DNA of 64,000 nucleotides from Naumovozyma dairenensis CBS 421 (taxonomy: Eukaryota; Ascomycota; Saccharomycetes; Saccharomycetales; Saccharomycetaceae): contig NC_016481.1 of NCBI RefSeq assembly GCF_000227115.2, positions 62,001 to 126,000 of the forward strand. The letters run 5' to 3'. The notes below the pieces were generated by a model. That model was not told the DNA's origin. It did no database searches and saw nothing but the letters and a program-made list of their open reading frames with translations. The translations under genes and the position numbers were made by a program. Shown in pieces: positions 50,583-60,214 of the stretch (within the stretch, counting starts at the first letter, position 1; each line of letters opens with the position of its first letter).

Positions 50583-51512
50583 ATGCAGAGTAGGAAATGG
50601 ATCCCATCAGATCGTGGCAACGAATCAACTAGCCATCTTTTCTCTAGCGTAAACAACAGCGCTAATAATAATTATGAAAGAGCAAGATCGATACATAATG
50701 TGAATGGATTACTCCCGAGTATAATAGCACATAGGATTAACGAAGAGGATGAAGATGAAGAAGAAGATGCAGATTTTGATGACCTTGATGCAGATTTACG
50801 TCTTGAACAAGATGACATTGATCAAAAGGCACTTTTATTGTTACAAAGGACAAGAGAACGTAAAAATTTATTGAATGGACAATTGCCACCGGAAGAAGAT
50901 AGAGGAAGATATTATCAAAATACTATGAATGATGATATAGGATCTGTCATAAGTGGGATCAGTGAATTCAATAATGCGGAGGAGGAATATTTTGGTGACC
51001 AGGCCGGCAATATCGATGATTATAATTTCCAACATTATGACGGAGAAGAAGATATATCTTCTCTCGAACATCCTGAACCAGAACATAAACAGATAAGAAG
51101 TAGAAAACTGAATAGTAGAGTCAGTAAACCCTTGAGGAGCCATGATCGACAACATCAAAGAAGGTTAGAAGAAAAAGCCGAGCAAATCAGAGAAGATAAA
51201 GAAAGAAGAGCCAAATATACTCCGAGTACATTAGCATTATATGAAATTAGGAAATACCAAAGATCAACAGAATTGCTAATATCAAAGATACCATTTACAA
51301 AATTAGTTAAAGAGGTGACAGATCAATTTACCGTTGAGGAACAACAGTTACATTGGCAATCGATGGCAATTGTCGCGTTACAAGAGGCTAGTGAAGCCTA
51401 CTTGGTTGGCCTTCTAGAACATGCAAATCTACTTGCATTACATGCCAAGAGGATCACTCTAATGAGGAAAGACATACAATTAGCAAGAAGAATCAGAGGG
51501 CAATTCATTTGA
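50583..51512 (+). CDS. CSE4: Centromeric histone H3 variant Cse4 (CENP-A)
   Basis: Predicted 309 aa; S. cerevisiae Cse4 is 229 aa. Cse4 replaces H3 in the centromeric nucleosome and founds the kinetochore. The histone fold is at about 211-309 ([20 protein letters not shown] to ARRIRGQFI), with loop 1 and alpha-2 features of CENP-A ([20 protein letters not shown]). The long N-tail holds a match to the essential END motif ([19 protein letters not shown], 79-97) and a DQAGN stretch (139-143) shared with S. cerevisiae. The extra 80 residues are mainly an N-terminal addition with an acidic block (54-80) and expanded spacers. No intron. Confidence 0.96.
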   Translation: MQSRKWIPSDRGNESTSHLFSSVNNSANNNYERARSIHNVNGLLPSIIAHRINEEDEDEEEDADFDDLDADLRLEQDDIDQKALLLLQRTRERKNLLNGQLPPEEDRGRYYQNTMNDDIGSVISGISEFNNAEEEYFGDQAGNIDDYNFQHYDGEEDISSLEHPEPEHKQIRSRKLNSRVSKPLRSHDRQHQRRLEEKAEQIREDKERRAKYTPSTLALYEIRKYQRSTELLISKIPFTKLVKEVTDQFTVEEQQLHWQSMAIVALQEASEAYLVGLLEHANLLALHAKRITLMRKDIQLARRIRGQFI

Positions 51513-51988
51513 TGTGATGATATTCTGGTCACGTGCTACAACAGCCGTGCGCCGCTACCATAAAAACCCGTATTGTTTAGGGGATTCTGTCCCTGACACA
51601 CACACAACGACAACAGAAGACAATATACCAATCATAATAAGAGAGACAAAGAAAGAAGAGATGTATGTATGTATGTATGAGATACGCACTGCCAAGAAAG
51701 GAGTTATTGTTACATGGAATATTCTGCTAAATACTGGTTGGGTATTGTCGCGGATCGGAATAAATCGTGATGAGAATAAAACTTATTTTGGGTACTCTTG
51801 GGACCTTGCTATAAAATGATTGTACCTGAAAATATCATTCTGGTCGGGATCTAGTATCATCCTTCTTTCTTTTTGTCTTGTTTTTTTCCTCCACCTGACT
51901 AACTAACTACATTGAAAAAACAAACTATTCTTCAACTAGTTTATTTGATTAATTGGTAAATTAATTTGGAACACTAGGTATCGAAACA
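51513..51988. promoter_or_regulatory. CSE4 3' flank and EIS1 promoter
   Basis: 476 bp. GTCACGTG at 51528-51535 is a Cbf1-type site, and an (ATGT)n tract lies at 51661-51678. The 101-codon plus-strand frame at 51514-51819 starts two bases after the CSE4 stop and has no recognisable features. Confidence 0.45.
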
Positions 51989-54799
51989 ATGTCTCTAGTC
52001 TCACCTGCAAATTATTTGGGAGAGGAGAGGAAATATGTTTCTACAAATAAATCATACTTAACTTCATCGCCCAATAACCCAGACCATGCACCATCAGGTT
52101 ATGATACTTCCGACGAAAATACTGCTGTATCTACCAAAACTACCACTACCAAGACAACAACTGTCACTTCGGCTACTTATGTGGACATGAACGACACATC
52201 CGATACTTCGAAAAAGAAGAATCAACTAAGTCAAGAAGCAATATATCGTACCAAGTTAAAATATGGTATTTTTGATTCTCCTGCTAAACATTCTTCTGGG
52301 ATTGCTGATAACAAGTTGGCAGCTCAAACTGCGGCTTATCTTACAACAACAAAGATCCTCCCTGAATTATCTGGACAAAGATCCACGTCCCCAGAACCAT
52401 CGTCACTGCCACCATCAATTGCTCCTGACGCTCAAGCAGCAGCAAATAAGCTTGTCATGTCCACATTACGTCCAGAAGACATGAATTTACCACATTATCT
52501 ATCGAAATCCTCTGATAGATCTTCCAAACCAGATATAACATCACATACAGCTGCTTTAAAGGCACTCTCTAGAGATAAATCTATCATCGAAAATGCACAT
52601 TTACAAGCCTCACCGGTCTCTTCCTCCCATTCTCATACAGCCTTAGGCAAAACTCCATCCAAAACAATCACGAAAGAACATCCAACCCAAATCTCTAGGA
52701 AACTAAACTTATCCCAAGTGTTAAAAGGTGCAGAAAGAAGGGCAAACGAAAGAATTACCCAACGTTGGGATCCCACAGCTGACAAAATTGAAAGAATCAA
52801 ACAATCTGAAAAAAATTACGCTGTGGCAGTGGCATCATACCTTACCAACAAGTCATCTATGGAGGAACAAACAAAATTGAAAAATATGGAATTACAAAGA
52901 TTGAAACATCAAAGTGATGTTGGGGATTCTTATAAAGTTTTCAATATGGCTCAAGTTAAGACTAATATGAAATTGAATTCCATTGATTTGGCTCAAAAGG
53001 AAGTACAATTATTTAATAATGAAGAATTCAATAGGTTGGCTATTACTAAAGCCACTGATGAATATAAAAAGGGTCAATTGGGTCGTGTTAAGACTTTGAA
53101 AGGCCAAGAGGGGAAAGTTAACCTTGGTGGCGGATTATGGGTACCATGGGAGAATGTGGACAAATTGGCTCATGAAAGAACAGATCCTGTGTTAAAAAAT
53201 GTTCATGAAACTGTCGCAAGAGAAAAGAAGACAACTCTTGATATCAAAGATAGATATAAACAAAACAGATTGGATTGGGAAAATTGGAAAACATTCCAAA
53301 GAGTTAAAGATGAACATGATCAATTAGTATTTGAAAAAACTGCTGCACGTAATCAAGATGAAAAGGCTAGATTAGAAAGAGATTCCAAGATTAAGTATAA
53401 TACTATGCTTGCTCAAATGGAAGATCAAATTAATGTTAAGAATGAAGAATTGAATACGGCAAAGACTGTTCATGGTAGTATATTGGCTACATCTAACCAA
53501 GAATTGAAAAACCAAACTGTTAATGGTATGAATGATTTACAAACTTGGTTCCACTCTTCTGATCAACGAAATGAAATTCATAAGATGAATCAAGAACAGG
53601 ATTTATTATTAAAACCATATTATGATGATATGAAAGAAGTAGAATCTTTAAATGAAAAATTAATAGAACAATGTAATGATGCCGCCAAAAAGATTGATAT
53701 CTTAGAGAAGGAAATCGATGTTCATAGATTAAATTTGAATCATATTGCTGTATCCATTGAAGAAGAACATCAACATCATATAGTAAATCGTGGAAACATA
53801 GATATTTTGTTGGCAAGGAAGACAAAGGAACAATCTAGCATTGATGAAAAACAAGCTACCATTGAAAAAATGAAATTAGATACTTTACTCATTGATAAAA
53901 AAATTGAAGAAAATGAAAAGGAGTTAGCTCTTGCTGCAGAAAGGTTAAACATGGTTGAAGCATTAAGAAAGAATGCCCAAGTAGAGGAAGATACTGCTGA
54001 GGAAAACATAAAGGAAATTTTGGCGTACGATCCTAAGATATTTGCCACATTACCTACTGCTGAAGAATATGAAGCGAAGGCTGACGAATTGGAAGCTGAA
54101 GAAAGGGAGAAATTGGCTTCCGAAGAAGAAAATACAGAGCAGGAGCAGGAGCAGGAGCAGGAAGCAACACCTGTGCAACAAGATGAAATTAACGATCAAG
54201 GAAACCTGAAAGAAGAAAGTGTTGCATTGAATAATTATGGTGGTGGTGCTACACCCACTGCATCGGCAAGATCTGTAACCAACGTGAGTGGAGTCATTGT
54301 TGAAAATACTCCGGCTACGGTAGATAAACCAATTACTAAGTCAAACACCATAGCTTCTTCGAAACCAAAAGATATATCTAGATCAAATCGGGTTATGAAC
54401 AATGGACCCTCTACCTCTTCTGGAGCTAAAACTTCTAATTGGAGAGATAATTTTTTTATGGGATCTGCCGAGAGGAAAAAGAGTCAGAGGGTTAAAAGAC
54501 AGCAGGCACAACAACAACAGCAGCAAAAACAACAACAACCAATGGCGAATAAGAAATTGGGTTCTATCACAGATAATGCAAATGTTAATAAACGAGGATC
54601 TCCTTTGGCTACAGCTCCACCAATCGTTGCCGAAGAAGTTGCTGCTGGTCATAAGGCATCTACGGGAAATTCTCAAGAAGGTGATTTAGTTGCATCATTT
54701 ACTGGATTTTCACAAGGCTCATCACCAGAATTAGTGGATGCCAATGGACAGCAAGGAGATCAGAAAAATACGAATAGTCTTTTCAAAGAAGTATTTTAG
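51989..54799 (+). CDS. EIS1: Eisosome protein Eis1 / YKL050C family
   Basis: Predicted 936 aa; S. cerevisiae Eis1 (YMR031C) is 843 aa and YKL050C is its ohnolog. Eis1 is a cytosolic-face component of eisosomes, plasma-membrane furrows organised by Pil1. Family features: LSQEAIYRTKLKYGIFDSPA at about 79-98, repeated Ala-rich helical segments (NKLAAQTAAYLTTTK), the block LNLSQVLKGAERRANERI and GGGLWVPWENVDKLAHERTD in the middle. A long coiled coil (about 400-690) follows, then a disordered Gln/Ser/Glu-rich tail. Position between CSE4 and SFK1 matches YKL050C in S. cerevisiae. Confidence 0.9.
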   Translation: MSLVSPANYLGEERKYVSTNKSYLTSSPNNPDHAPSGYDTSDENTAVSTKTTTTKTTTVTSATYVDMNDTSDTSKKKNQLSQEAIYRTKLKYGIFDSPAKHSSGIADNKLAAQTAAYLTTTKILPELSGQRSTSPEPSSLPPSIAPDAQAAANKLVMSTLRPEDMNLPHYLSKSSDRSSKPDITSHTAALKALSRDKSIIENAHLQASPVSSSHSHTALGKTPSKTITKEHPTQISRKLNLSQVLKGAERRANERITQRWDPTADKIERIKQSEKNYAVAVASYLTNKSSMEEQTKLKNMELQRLKHQSDVGDSYKVFNMAQVKTNMKLNSIDLAQKEVQLFNNEEFNRLAITKATDEYKKGQLGRVKTLKGQEGKVNLGGGLWVPWENVDKLAHERTDPVLKNVHETVAREKKTTLDIKDRYKQNRLDWENWKTFQRVKDEHDQLVFEKTAARNQDEKARLERDSKIKYNTMLAQMEDQINVKNEELNTAKTVHGSILATSNQELKNQTVNGMNDLQTWFHSSDQRNEIHKMNQEQDLLLKPYYDDMKEVESLNEKLIEQCNDAAKKIDILEKEIDVHRLNLNHIAVSIEEEHQHHIVNRGNIDILLARKTKEQSSIDEKQATIEKMKLDTLLIDKKIEENEKELALAAERLNMVEALRKNAQVEEDTAEENIKEILAYDPKIFATLPTAEEYEAKADELEAEEREKLASEEENTEQEQEQEQEATPVQQDEINDQGNLKEESVALNNYGGGATPTASARSVTNVSGVIVENTPATVDKPITKSNTIASSKPKDISRSNRVMNNGPSTSSGAKTSNWRDNFFMGSAERKKSQRVKRQQAQQQQQQKQQQPMANKKLGSITDNANVNKRGSPLATAPPIVAEEVAAGHKASTGNSQEGDLVASFTGFSQGSSPELVDANGQQGDQKNTNSLFKEVF

Positions 54800-55093
54800 G
54801 TATCATATTGATCTGGCGTGTAGTTTTTTTTGTCTATTTTTTTGAAAATTCTATTATTTTTTACTTTGTTTGATCAAGAAGAGCTCATTTTCTTACCAAC
54901 TTGGCGTAGTTTTTTCCGTTGGTTTTTCTTTATATTAATAGTCCCCTAATTTCATTTATTAATATCATTTATATTTATTTAACTTTTTAATATAATAATA
55001 ATTATCAAATTAAAATTGATTAGTGTTAGTTATGAAATTAGGTAACGATATGAATATGTAAAAAAGATTTATATAAAATCGGATATTAAAGGG
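54800..55093. other. Intergenic between convergent EIS1 and SFK1
   Basis: A 294-bp AT-rich shared 3' flank. Nothing else seen. Confidence 0.5.
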
Positions 55094-56143
55094 TTATACG
55101 ACAACAGGTCTTTCATTGGTTGCGTTATCGCTCTCTGACGCAGTCACAAATTCTGAATTTCCTCTCTCAGCTATAGCAGCAGAAGAAGAGGAAATTGTCC
55201 CAGAGGATGTATCCTGTATAATTGCTTGGCTATGCTCATTTGTTTGCTTCTCTAAATCATTGTCGTACATGCCATTACCATGTTTATCTTTCCTAACTTG
55301 TTGGAATTTCCCATACTTATAATATCCATTAAAATCTTCAATCTTATTGAAATATTTAGAAAATTGCCATCTACTACCAAGATAAAAATCAACTGATATT
55401 ATCATAAAGATGACACCGAACCAAAACGCCAAAAGCCATTCAAAAGATGCACTTGTTGAATCATTATCTATAGCACCGAAACAAATAGCGAAAACAATGG
55501 CCAACACCATCCAAACTGTCTTTGCGTAACCACTAATAACGAATTTATTCCAAACGACTCCATCCCATTGCCACCATTTCAATTCATGGATTGTCTTGGT
55601 ATTGTAATCCCTATTTTGATAATTCTTTGGATGTAAAAGTGCATAATGTCTCCCCATAATAAAATATTGTGTCGTCAAACAAATTATCGACAACAACATA
55701 AAAATACAAAACACGACAACCATAGCGGTATGAGCGTCATGATATCTAGCAGTAGAGAAAATGGACAAAAACAATAACCCTAATTCACCAATAGCTCCCA
55801 AGATCAATGCAGCCCAAATTAAATTCCTTTCATCCTTAGTGAACCAAGGTTGCATCCCATACCAATTCTTGAAGCCGTATCTTTGTACAAATTCACACAT
55901 TACTGTAATGACGTACCCTAAACCTTGCCAACCAGCACAAGAGATAAATAAGGGACGTAAATTGGTGGCACCAATGTCTGAAATGTACACGGGGAATTGT
56001 TCTGAATGCATAAACCAATATATGGGGTGGCCTTGTGCTGCCCAACATATAAGCATTGTTATTAACATCCCATACCAGGGGATGAATGCTATCCATGGTA
56101 GTAAGAAGAAGTAATTTCCAGGTCTATATTTGTTATTTGGCAT
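55094..56143 (-). CDS. SFK1: Plasma-membrane protein Sfk1 (Frag1/DRAM/Sfk1 family)
   Basis: Predicted 349 aa; S. cerevisiae Sfk1 (YKL051W) is 353 aa. Sfk1 promotes plasma-membrane localisation of the PI4-kinase Stt4 and affects phospholipid asymmetry. Six hydrophobic segments can be traced, beginning FLLPWIAFIPWYGMLITMLI (13-32) and ending near 232-250. The family stretch around YISDIGATNLRPLFISCAGW (53-72) is conserved in type. The C-terminal 90 residues are hydrophilic and Ser/Glu-rich, facing the cytosol. No lesions. Confidence 0.94.
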   Translation of the reverse strand: MPNNKYRPGNYFFLLPWIAFIPWYGMLITMLICWAAQGHPIYWFMHSEQFPVYISDIGATNLRPLFISCAGWQGLGYVITVMCEFVQRYGFKNWYGMQPWFTKDERNLIWAALILGAIGELGLLFLSIFSTARYHDAHTAMVVVFCIFMLLSIICLTTQYFIMGRHYALLHPKNYQNRDYNTKTIHELKWWQWDGVVWNKFVISGYAKTVWMVLAIVFAICFGAIDNDSTSASFEWLLAFWFGVIFMIISVDFYLGSRWQFSKYFNKIEDFNGYYKYGKFQQVRKDKHGNGMYDNDLEKQTNEHSQAIIQDTSSGTISSSSAAIAERGNSEFVTASESDNATNERPVVV

Positions 56144-56963
56144 TATTATTTAAAATGTGTTTATTCCTTGAATTTTTGGTTTTATTTTTTATTTTTATGA
56201 AATGCAAATGATATATGATATCCTATGTTATTGTTAGTTGAATTAATAGTTCTTACTCGATATTGATATTATAGAATGAAAAGAAGGTTTAATAAGAATA
56301 GAAATGTAAGATATACGTTCCTGTTTAATGAGCATGAAAATATACCACAGGTTAGGGGACAGGATATGGTCCAAGAACAGTTTTACTATGACGTCTATAA
56401 TCATTCATTACCATAGGAGGCTCGAAGATCCAATAAAAAAAATGACTATATAAAAGGACGATAAATACCCTTCTAAAATTCCTTCTTTTACTTGCCTACT
56501 TGATGGATAGTTGGACGACTTCCTTACATATCCTTACTCTATTAATCAATAAATTTAAGGAGTCCTTTGGAATATAGTGCGTAGGTTCCTAATACTACTA
56601 AGCCTTGACCTTATTAGAAGAGGCGCTATTCTTTCTTGCTGTATGTATTATAAACTATATATAGTGAATATAATATACGTAATTATGTACAATGTATGAT
56701 CTATGCAGGAGAATACTTATTAGGGTAGACATTAGGGTTTAGGATCATTGACCAATTACTTATACCCTATGGTGAAGCCCTGTTTCCAAAATTGAGCATA
56801 ACTACGTAGTAAACGAATAAATTAAACTAGTACGTATGATTTCGTCTTCTAACGGAGTAAAATAATGAAGGTTAAGATGCAAAATATATATCTATATATA
56901 TTTATGAATAATACTATGTACGTATTTAAACGTACACGAAAATGATGTGAAGGCTACTTTTCC
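56144..56963. other. Intergenic upstream of SFK1 / 3' of DEF1
   Basis: About 820 bp without a gene. A TATA-like ACTATATAAAAGG lies near 56443, and alternating AT tracts near 56885-56905. The length would suit an old LTR, but I found no partner copy in the window. In S. cerevisiae SFK1 and DEF1 are not adjacent, so a rearrangement junction lies here. Confidence 0.4.
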
Positions 56964-59021
56964 TTAAAAGAAGTTTCCAGTATTTCTAGCACTGTAATTG
57001 TAATTACTATAATCATAAGAACCACCTTGTGGAGTAGCTCCTTGCTGGTTTAAGGAAGTGCTTTGTTGTTGTTGTCCTTGGTGTGGCATTTGTTGATATT
57101 GAGCTGCTTGCTGTTGTTGCTGTTGTTGTTGTTGTTGAAATTGATAATATTGTTGATATTGAGATCTGTTTTGAGCTTCAGCCATGTCAGATGTTTCATT
57201 TTTCTTCAATTCTTGTCTGTTATCTTGACCCTGTTGGCCAGGTTGACCATTTGGATACTGTGTAGCGTTTTGATAATAATAGTTGCTGTAATTAACAGCA
57301 TTTGGGTTTTGATATCCATATTGGCCACCATAATGTGGTTGGTTATATGGGAAAGATTGTTGGTAGAAATGTTGTCCATAATAGGGTATAAATGAACTTC
57401 CGTATGGTTGTTGAACTGGGCTTTGACCTTGCCCTTGTTGATCTGGCATACCAGCAACATTCATGGCATTTGGTGGGGGTTGATTGCTATTAGATTGTAC
57501 TTCTGATCCATTTATTTGTTGTTGATCATAACCCATATGCATATTATATTGATTCATTGGATTTCCTTGCATAGGTTGTTGACCATACGCGAAATTTTGA
57601 CCATCAAATACACCGGGATACGAATAACCCGGGAATTGATGTTGATACATGTAGTATGATTGTTGAGCAGCTGTCATAGCCGGGTTTTGTGGAACAGGAG
57701 ATAGTGATTTGGATTGAATATTTTGTTGTTGTGGTTGTGGTTGTGGAGGTAAGGCATAATTTTGAGGAACTTCCGTATTTGGTTGAGATACTGCTGTTTG
57801 TGGAACAGTTTTTGAAGATTCTTCACTTATTTTATCAGTGGGAGCAGATGCTGGGACATTATCTTCAGACCTTCTGCCTGTTTCAGGTTTAACTGGTTTT
57901 TGTGTCTCTGGTTCCTCCTTAGTTTCTTCTTCTTCTTCCTCTTCTTCAGTAGATTCTTCCTCACTTGATTCCCCCTCCCCTTCGCTGGATTCAGCTTCTT
58001 TAACTACCTTCTGAGGTAATTTCTTCACCTTTGGTGCTTCCTCCTCTTCTTCTTCGCTCGATTCTTCTTCCTCACCCGATTCCTCTTCTTCACCGGATTC
58101 TTCTTCTTCACTTGACGCTTCTTCTTCATTGGATTCTTCTTCTTCACTTGTTTCTTCCTCTTCACTTGATGTTTCTTCTTCCTCAGAGGTTTCTTCCTCT
58201 TCACTTGACGTCTCTTCCTCCTCCTGTTCTTCTTGTTCTTCTTCTGCTACTTTATTGATATTCAACTTCAAAGATTCCAAATTTTCTAGAGGACTGCCAT
58301 TCGGAGTAGTTTCTTTAACTTTTTCGATACTTTTCGGTTTTGGTTTAGCAAGTGCAGCCCAAGACATTTTCTTCGTTGTAATTGAACCCGTGGTCATACC
58401 ACCACCATTTATAGTGGTATTACTATTATTATTAAGCGATGGTAAAGATGGTAAATTTTTAATTTTCTTTTTCTCGATGACAGTTTCAGATTGTTCCTTA
58501 ACAATTGGGACTGGATTTGAAGATTCATGAATTTCAGGAGTGCTTTGTACAGAAATTGGGGTTTTATTTGCCGCCACTACGGATGCCCATGAAGTTTTCT
58601 TCGATACAGGTTTTGAAGAAATTGAGGAAGAACCATTTAAATTCGATAAAGTTGTAGTTTGTTTTAACGTAACTCCTCTTGCTTTAGGTTTCAAATATGC
58701 TGTACTGTTTTTAATTGGTTTATTCTTTAAAGATCTTTCGGCTATTAATTCATCTTCAGGATCAGGTAAATATTGTTGAAATAATGGATTACTTGTGATA
58801 TTATTGTAGTCAGATTTATCTTTTTTGGTTGGTTTTTTAACCTCGTCCCATTTAGTTACTGATCCTGTTGTTATCTTGTCAATTATAGTTTCTAGATCGT
58901 TGAATTCACGCACCAAATCAATAAGGTCATCATTGGACCAATTGGGGAACAATTCCTTTAATGTTTCTATTTTCGACTTTGTAGCAGGATCCAATTTCTT
59001 GCTTTTGAATTGTGATACCAT
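56964..59021 (-). CDS. DEF1: RNA polymerase II degradation factor Def1
   Basis: Predicted 685 aa; S. cerevisiae Def1 (YKL054C) is 738 aa. Def1 recruits the ubiquitin machinery to stalled RNA polymerase II and polymerase delta subunit Pol3. Residues about 15-60 (KSKIETLKELFPNWSNDD, ETIIDKITTG) form the CUE domain. A region of repeated SSEEEET blocks spans about 265-380. The C-terminal part (about 400-685) is rich in Gln, Asn, Tyr and Pro with runs of Gln, the part removed by proteasomal processing when Def1 moves to the nucleus. Domain order matches the family. Confidence 0.93.
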   Translation of the reverse strand: MVSQFKSKKLDPATKSKIETLKELFPNWSNDDLIDLVREFNDLETIIDKITTGSVTKWDEVKKPTKKDKSDYNNITSNPLFQQYLPDPEDELIAERSLKNKPIKNSTAYLKPKARGVTLKQTTTLSNLNGSSSISSKPVSKKTSWASVVAANKTPISVQSTPEIHESSNPVPIVKEQSETVIEKKKIKNLPSLPSLNNNSNTTINGGGMTTGSITTKKMSWAALAKPKPKSIEKVKETTPNGSPLENLESLKLNINKVAEEEQEEQEEEETSSEEEETSEEEETSSEEEETSEEEESNEEEASSEEEESGEEEESGEEEESSEEEEEEAPKVKKLPQKVVKEAESSEGEGESSEEESTEEEEEEEETKEEPETQKPVKPETGRRSEDNVPASAPTDKISEESSKTVPQTAVSQPNTEVPQNYALPPQPQPQQQNIQSKSLSPVPQNPAMTAAQQSYYMYQHQFPGYSYPGVFDGQNFAYGQQPMQGNPMNQYNMHMGYDQQQINGSEVQSNSNQPPPNAMNVAGMPDQQGQGQSPVQQPYGSSFIPYYGQHFYQQSFPYNQPHYGGQYGYQNPNAVNYSNYYYQNATQYPNGQPGQQGQDNRQELKKNETSDMAEAQNRSQYQQYYQFQQQQQQQQQQAAQYQQMPHQGQQQQSTSLNQQGATPQGGSYDYSNYNYSARNTGNFF

Positions 59022-59652
59022 TCTATAATATTGTTGTATATATTCTTTTATATTTTGTTATTGGTTCTATTATAAGTATATTTTTTAGTGTACTTTTGTA
59101 ATTAACGGTTATGCTGTAGAAAAAAAATGATATGAAATGAATATTTTTCTTTTAGTATGCTTCAATTGAGATATAAAAAAAAAATTGTGTGTATATGCTG
59201 ACCAATTACTATCAATGGAGCTTGGTAGAAAACAGATCTATTGACATTTGTTTCTTGTTGAATCTCTGGCTTACTATAATATAACTAGGTTTTGTACATA
59301 TTTGATCGTCTTGGTTTGTATTTTTACAACAATAGATAAATCCCACCCCCTTGGAAACAAGAGCGAAGCCACAGTAAGATCGTTTTCAACGAGGTATATG
59401 CATATGCCCTCGACAGACTATATCTTAATGAAGACGATAGATGGTATATGATCAGGTTTAGATCCTTTGTCTAATATAGGCTATATAATATTTGACATGC
59501 TTCTGTCGCTGTCAAGTTTTGTTCACAACATCTATATCAAGTGAGTACATGATGATGGTGCTCGGCATAATATTAATAATACTAATGGGATGAATATATG
59601 TATTTACATGATATATAGATATGTATCTAGGTTATTTTTTGGATCCGTGGGT
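59022..59652. other. DEF1 upstream region / MDM35 3' flank
   Basis: 631 bp, with A runs near 59118-59127 and 59173-59182. Two plus-strand frames of 65-67 codons (59248-59451, 59621-59818) show no features. No RNA gene recognised. Confidence 0.45.
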
Positions 59653-59961
59653 CTATTTTATGATTATGAACGCACCCAACTCGATATCAATATTTGTTCT
59701 CACCTTCTTTAGTACTTTGCAACTCGCCCCATTTTCAAAGGGTGCTTCTTTCCTTGCCTCATCCAGTGCAGGTTTAATACCTTGTTTCACTAGAGCAGCA
59801 TCTATACAAGTGGAATAAGCATACCATTCTTTAGAACATTCATTTTCAACCGATTTCCCTTTCAAGAATTTCTCACTGTACCATTCATTGAAACAATCAT
59901 CGTATTTAGTTTTCAATTCTGTACATTCTGGCGCAAAACTTGATGACATTATATTACCCAT
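59653..59961 (-). CDS. MDM35: Mitochondrial intermembrane-space protein Mdm35 (C-terminus altered)
   Basis: Predicted 102 aa; S. cerevisiae Mdm35 (YKL053C-A) is 86 aa. Mdm35 binds Ups1 and Ups2 in the intermembrane space for phospholipid transfer. Twin CX9C motifs are intact: C13-C23 and C42-C52, and the sequence is family-like through KEAPFENG (residue 78). After that the frame gives an atypical tail of 24 residues (ASCKVLKKVRTN onward) with an extra cysteine. Reading one base back at the GGGG of 59730-59727 instead gives a short hydrophilic tail of 13 residues ending at 59687, for 91 aa in total, which looks more like the family. Confidence 0.92.
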   Translation of the reverse strand: MGNIMSSSFAPECTELKTKYDDCFNEWYSEKFLKGKSVENECSKEWYAYSTCIDAALVKQGIKPALDEARKEAPFENGASCKVLKKVRTNIDIELGAFIIIK

Positions 59962-60214
59962 CGATCTTCTTCTCTATTTCAATTTCTACTGATATGGCTT
60001 TGGATACCAAGCTTCGATGATTTTATATTTTTATAGTGCAACGCCCTAGATATACATTTTGACCTTAGTTGTTCCTTAAATTAAAAGAATATGCTATTAA
60101 CGACAATACGCGGAATAACGCGAGGAGAACAGAGTATATTATTAAATTTCCCCTCACGTACATAACAACAGATTATATAACTTTAGTACTTAGTACATTA
60201 TATTATATAATTGA

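Noticed and set aside
51528..51535. GTCACGTG near CSE4 and ATCACGTG at 31991-31998 as possible centromere element I
   Set aside because: Neither is followed by an AT-rich 80-90 bp element II and a CCGAA-containing element III. They are probably ordinary Cbf1 sites or chance.
51514..51819. 101-codon ORF directly after CSE4
   Set aside because: No family resemblance; it lies in promoter-like DNA with an (ATGT)n repeat.
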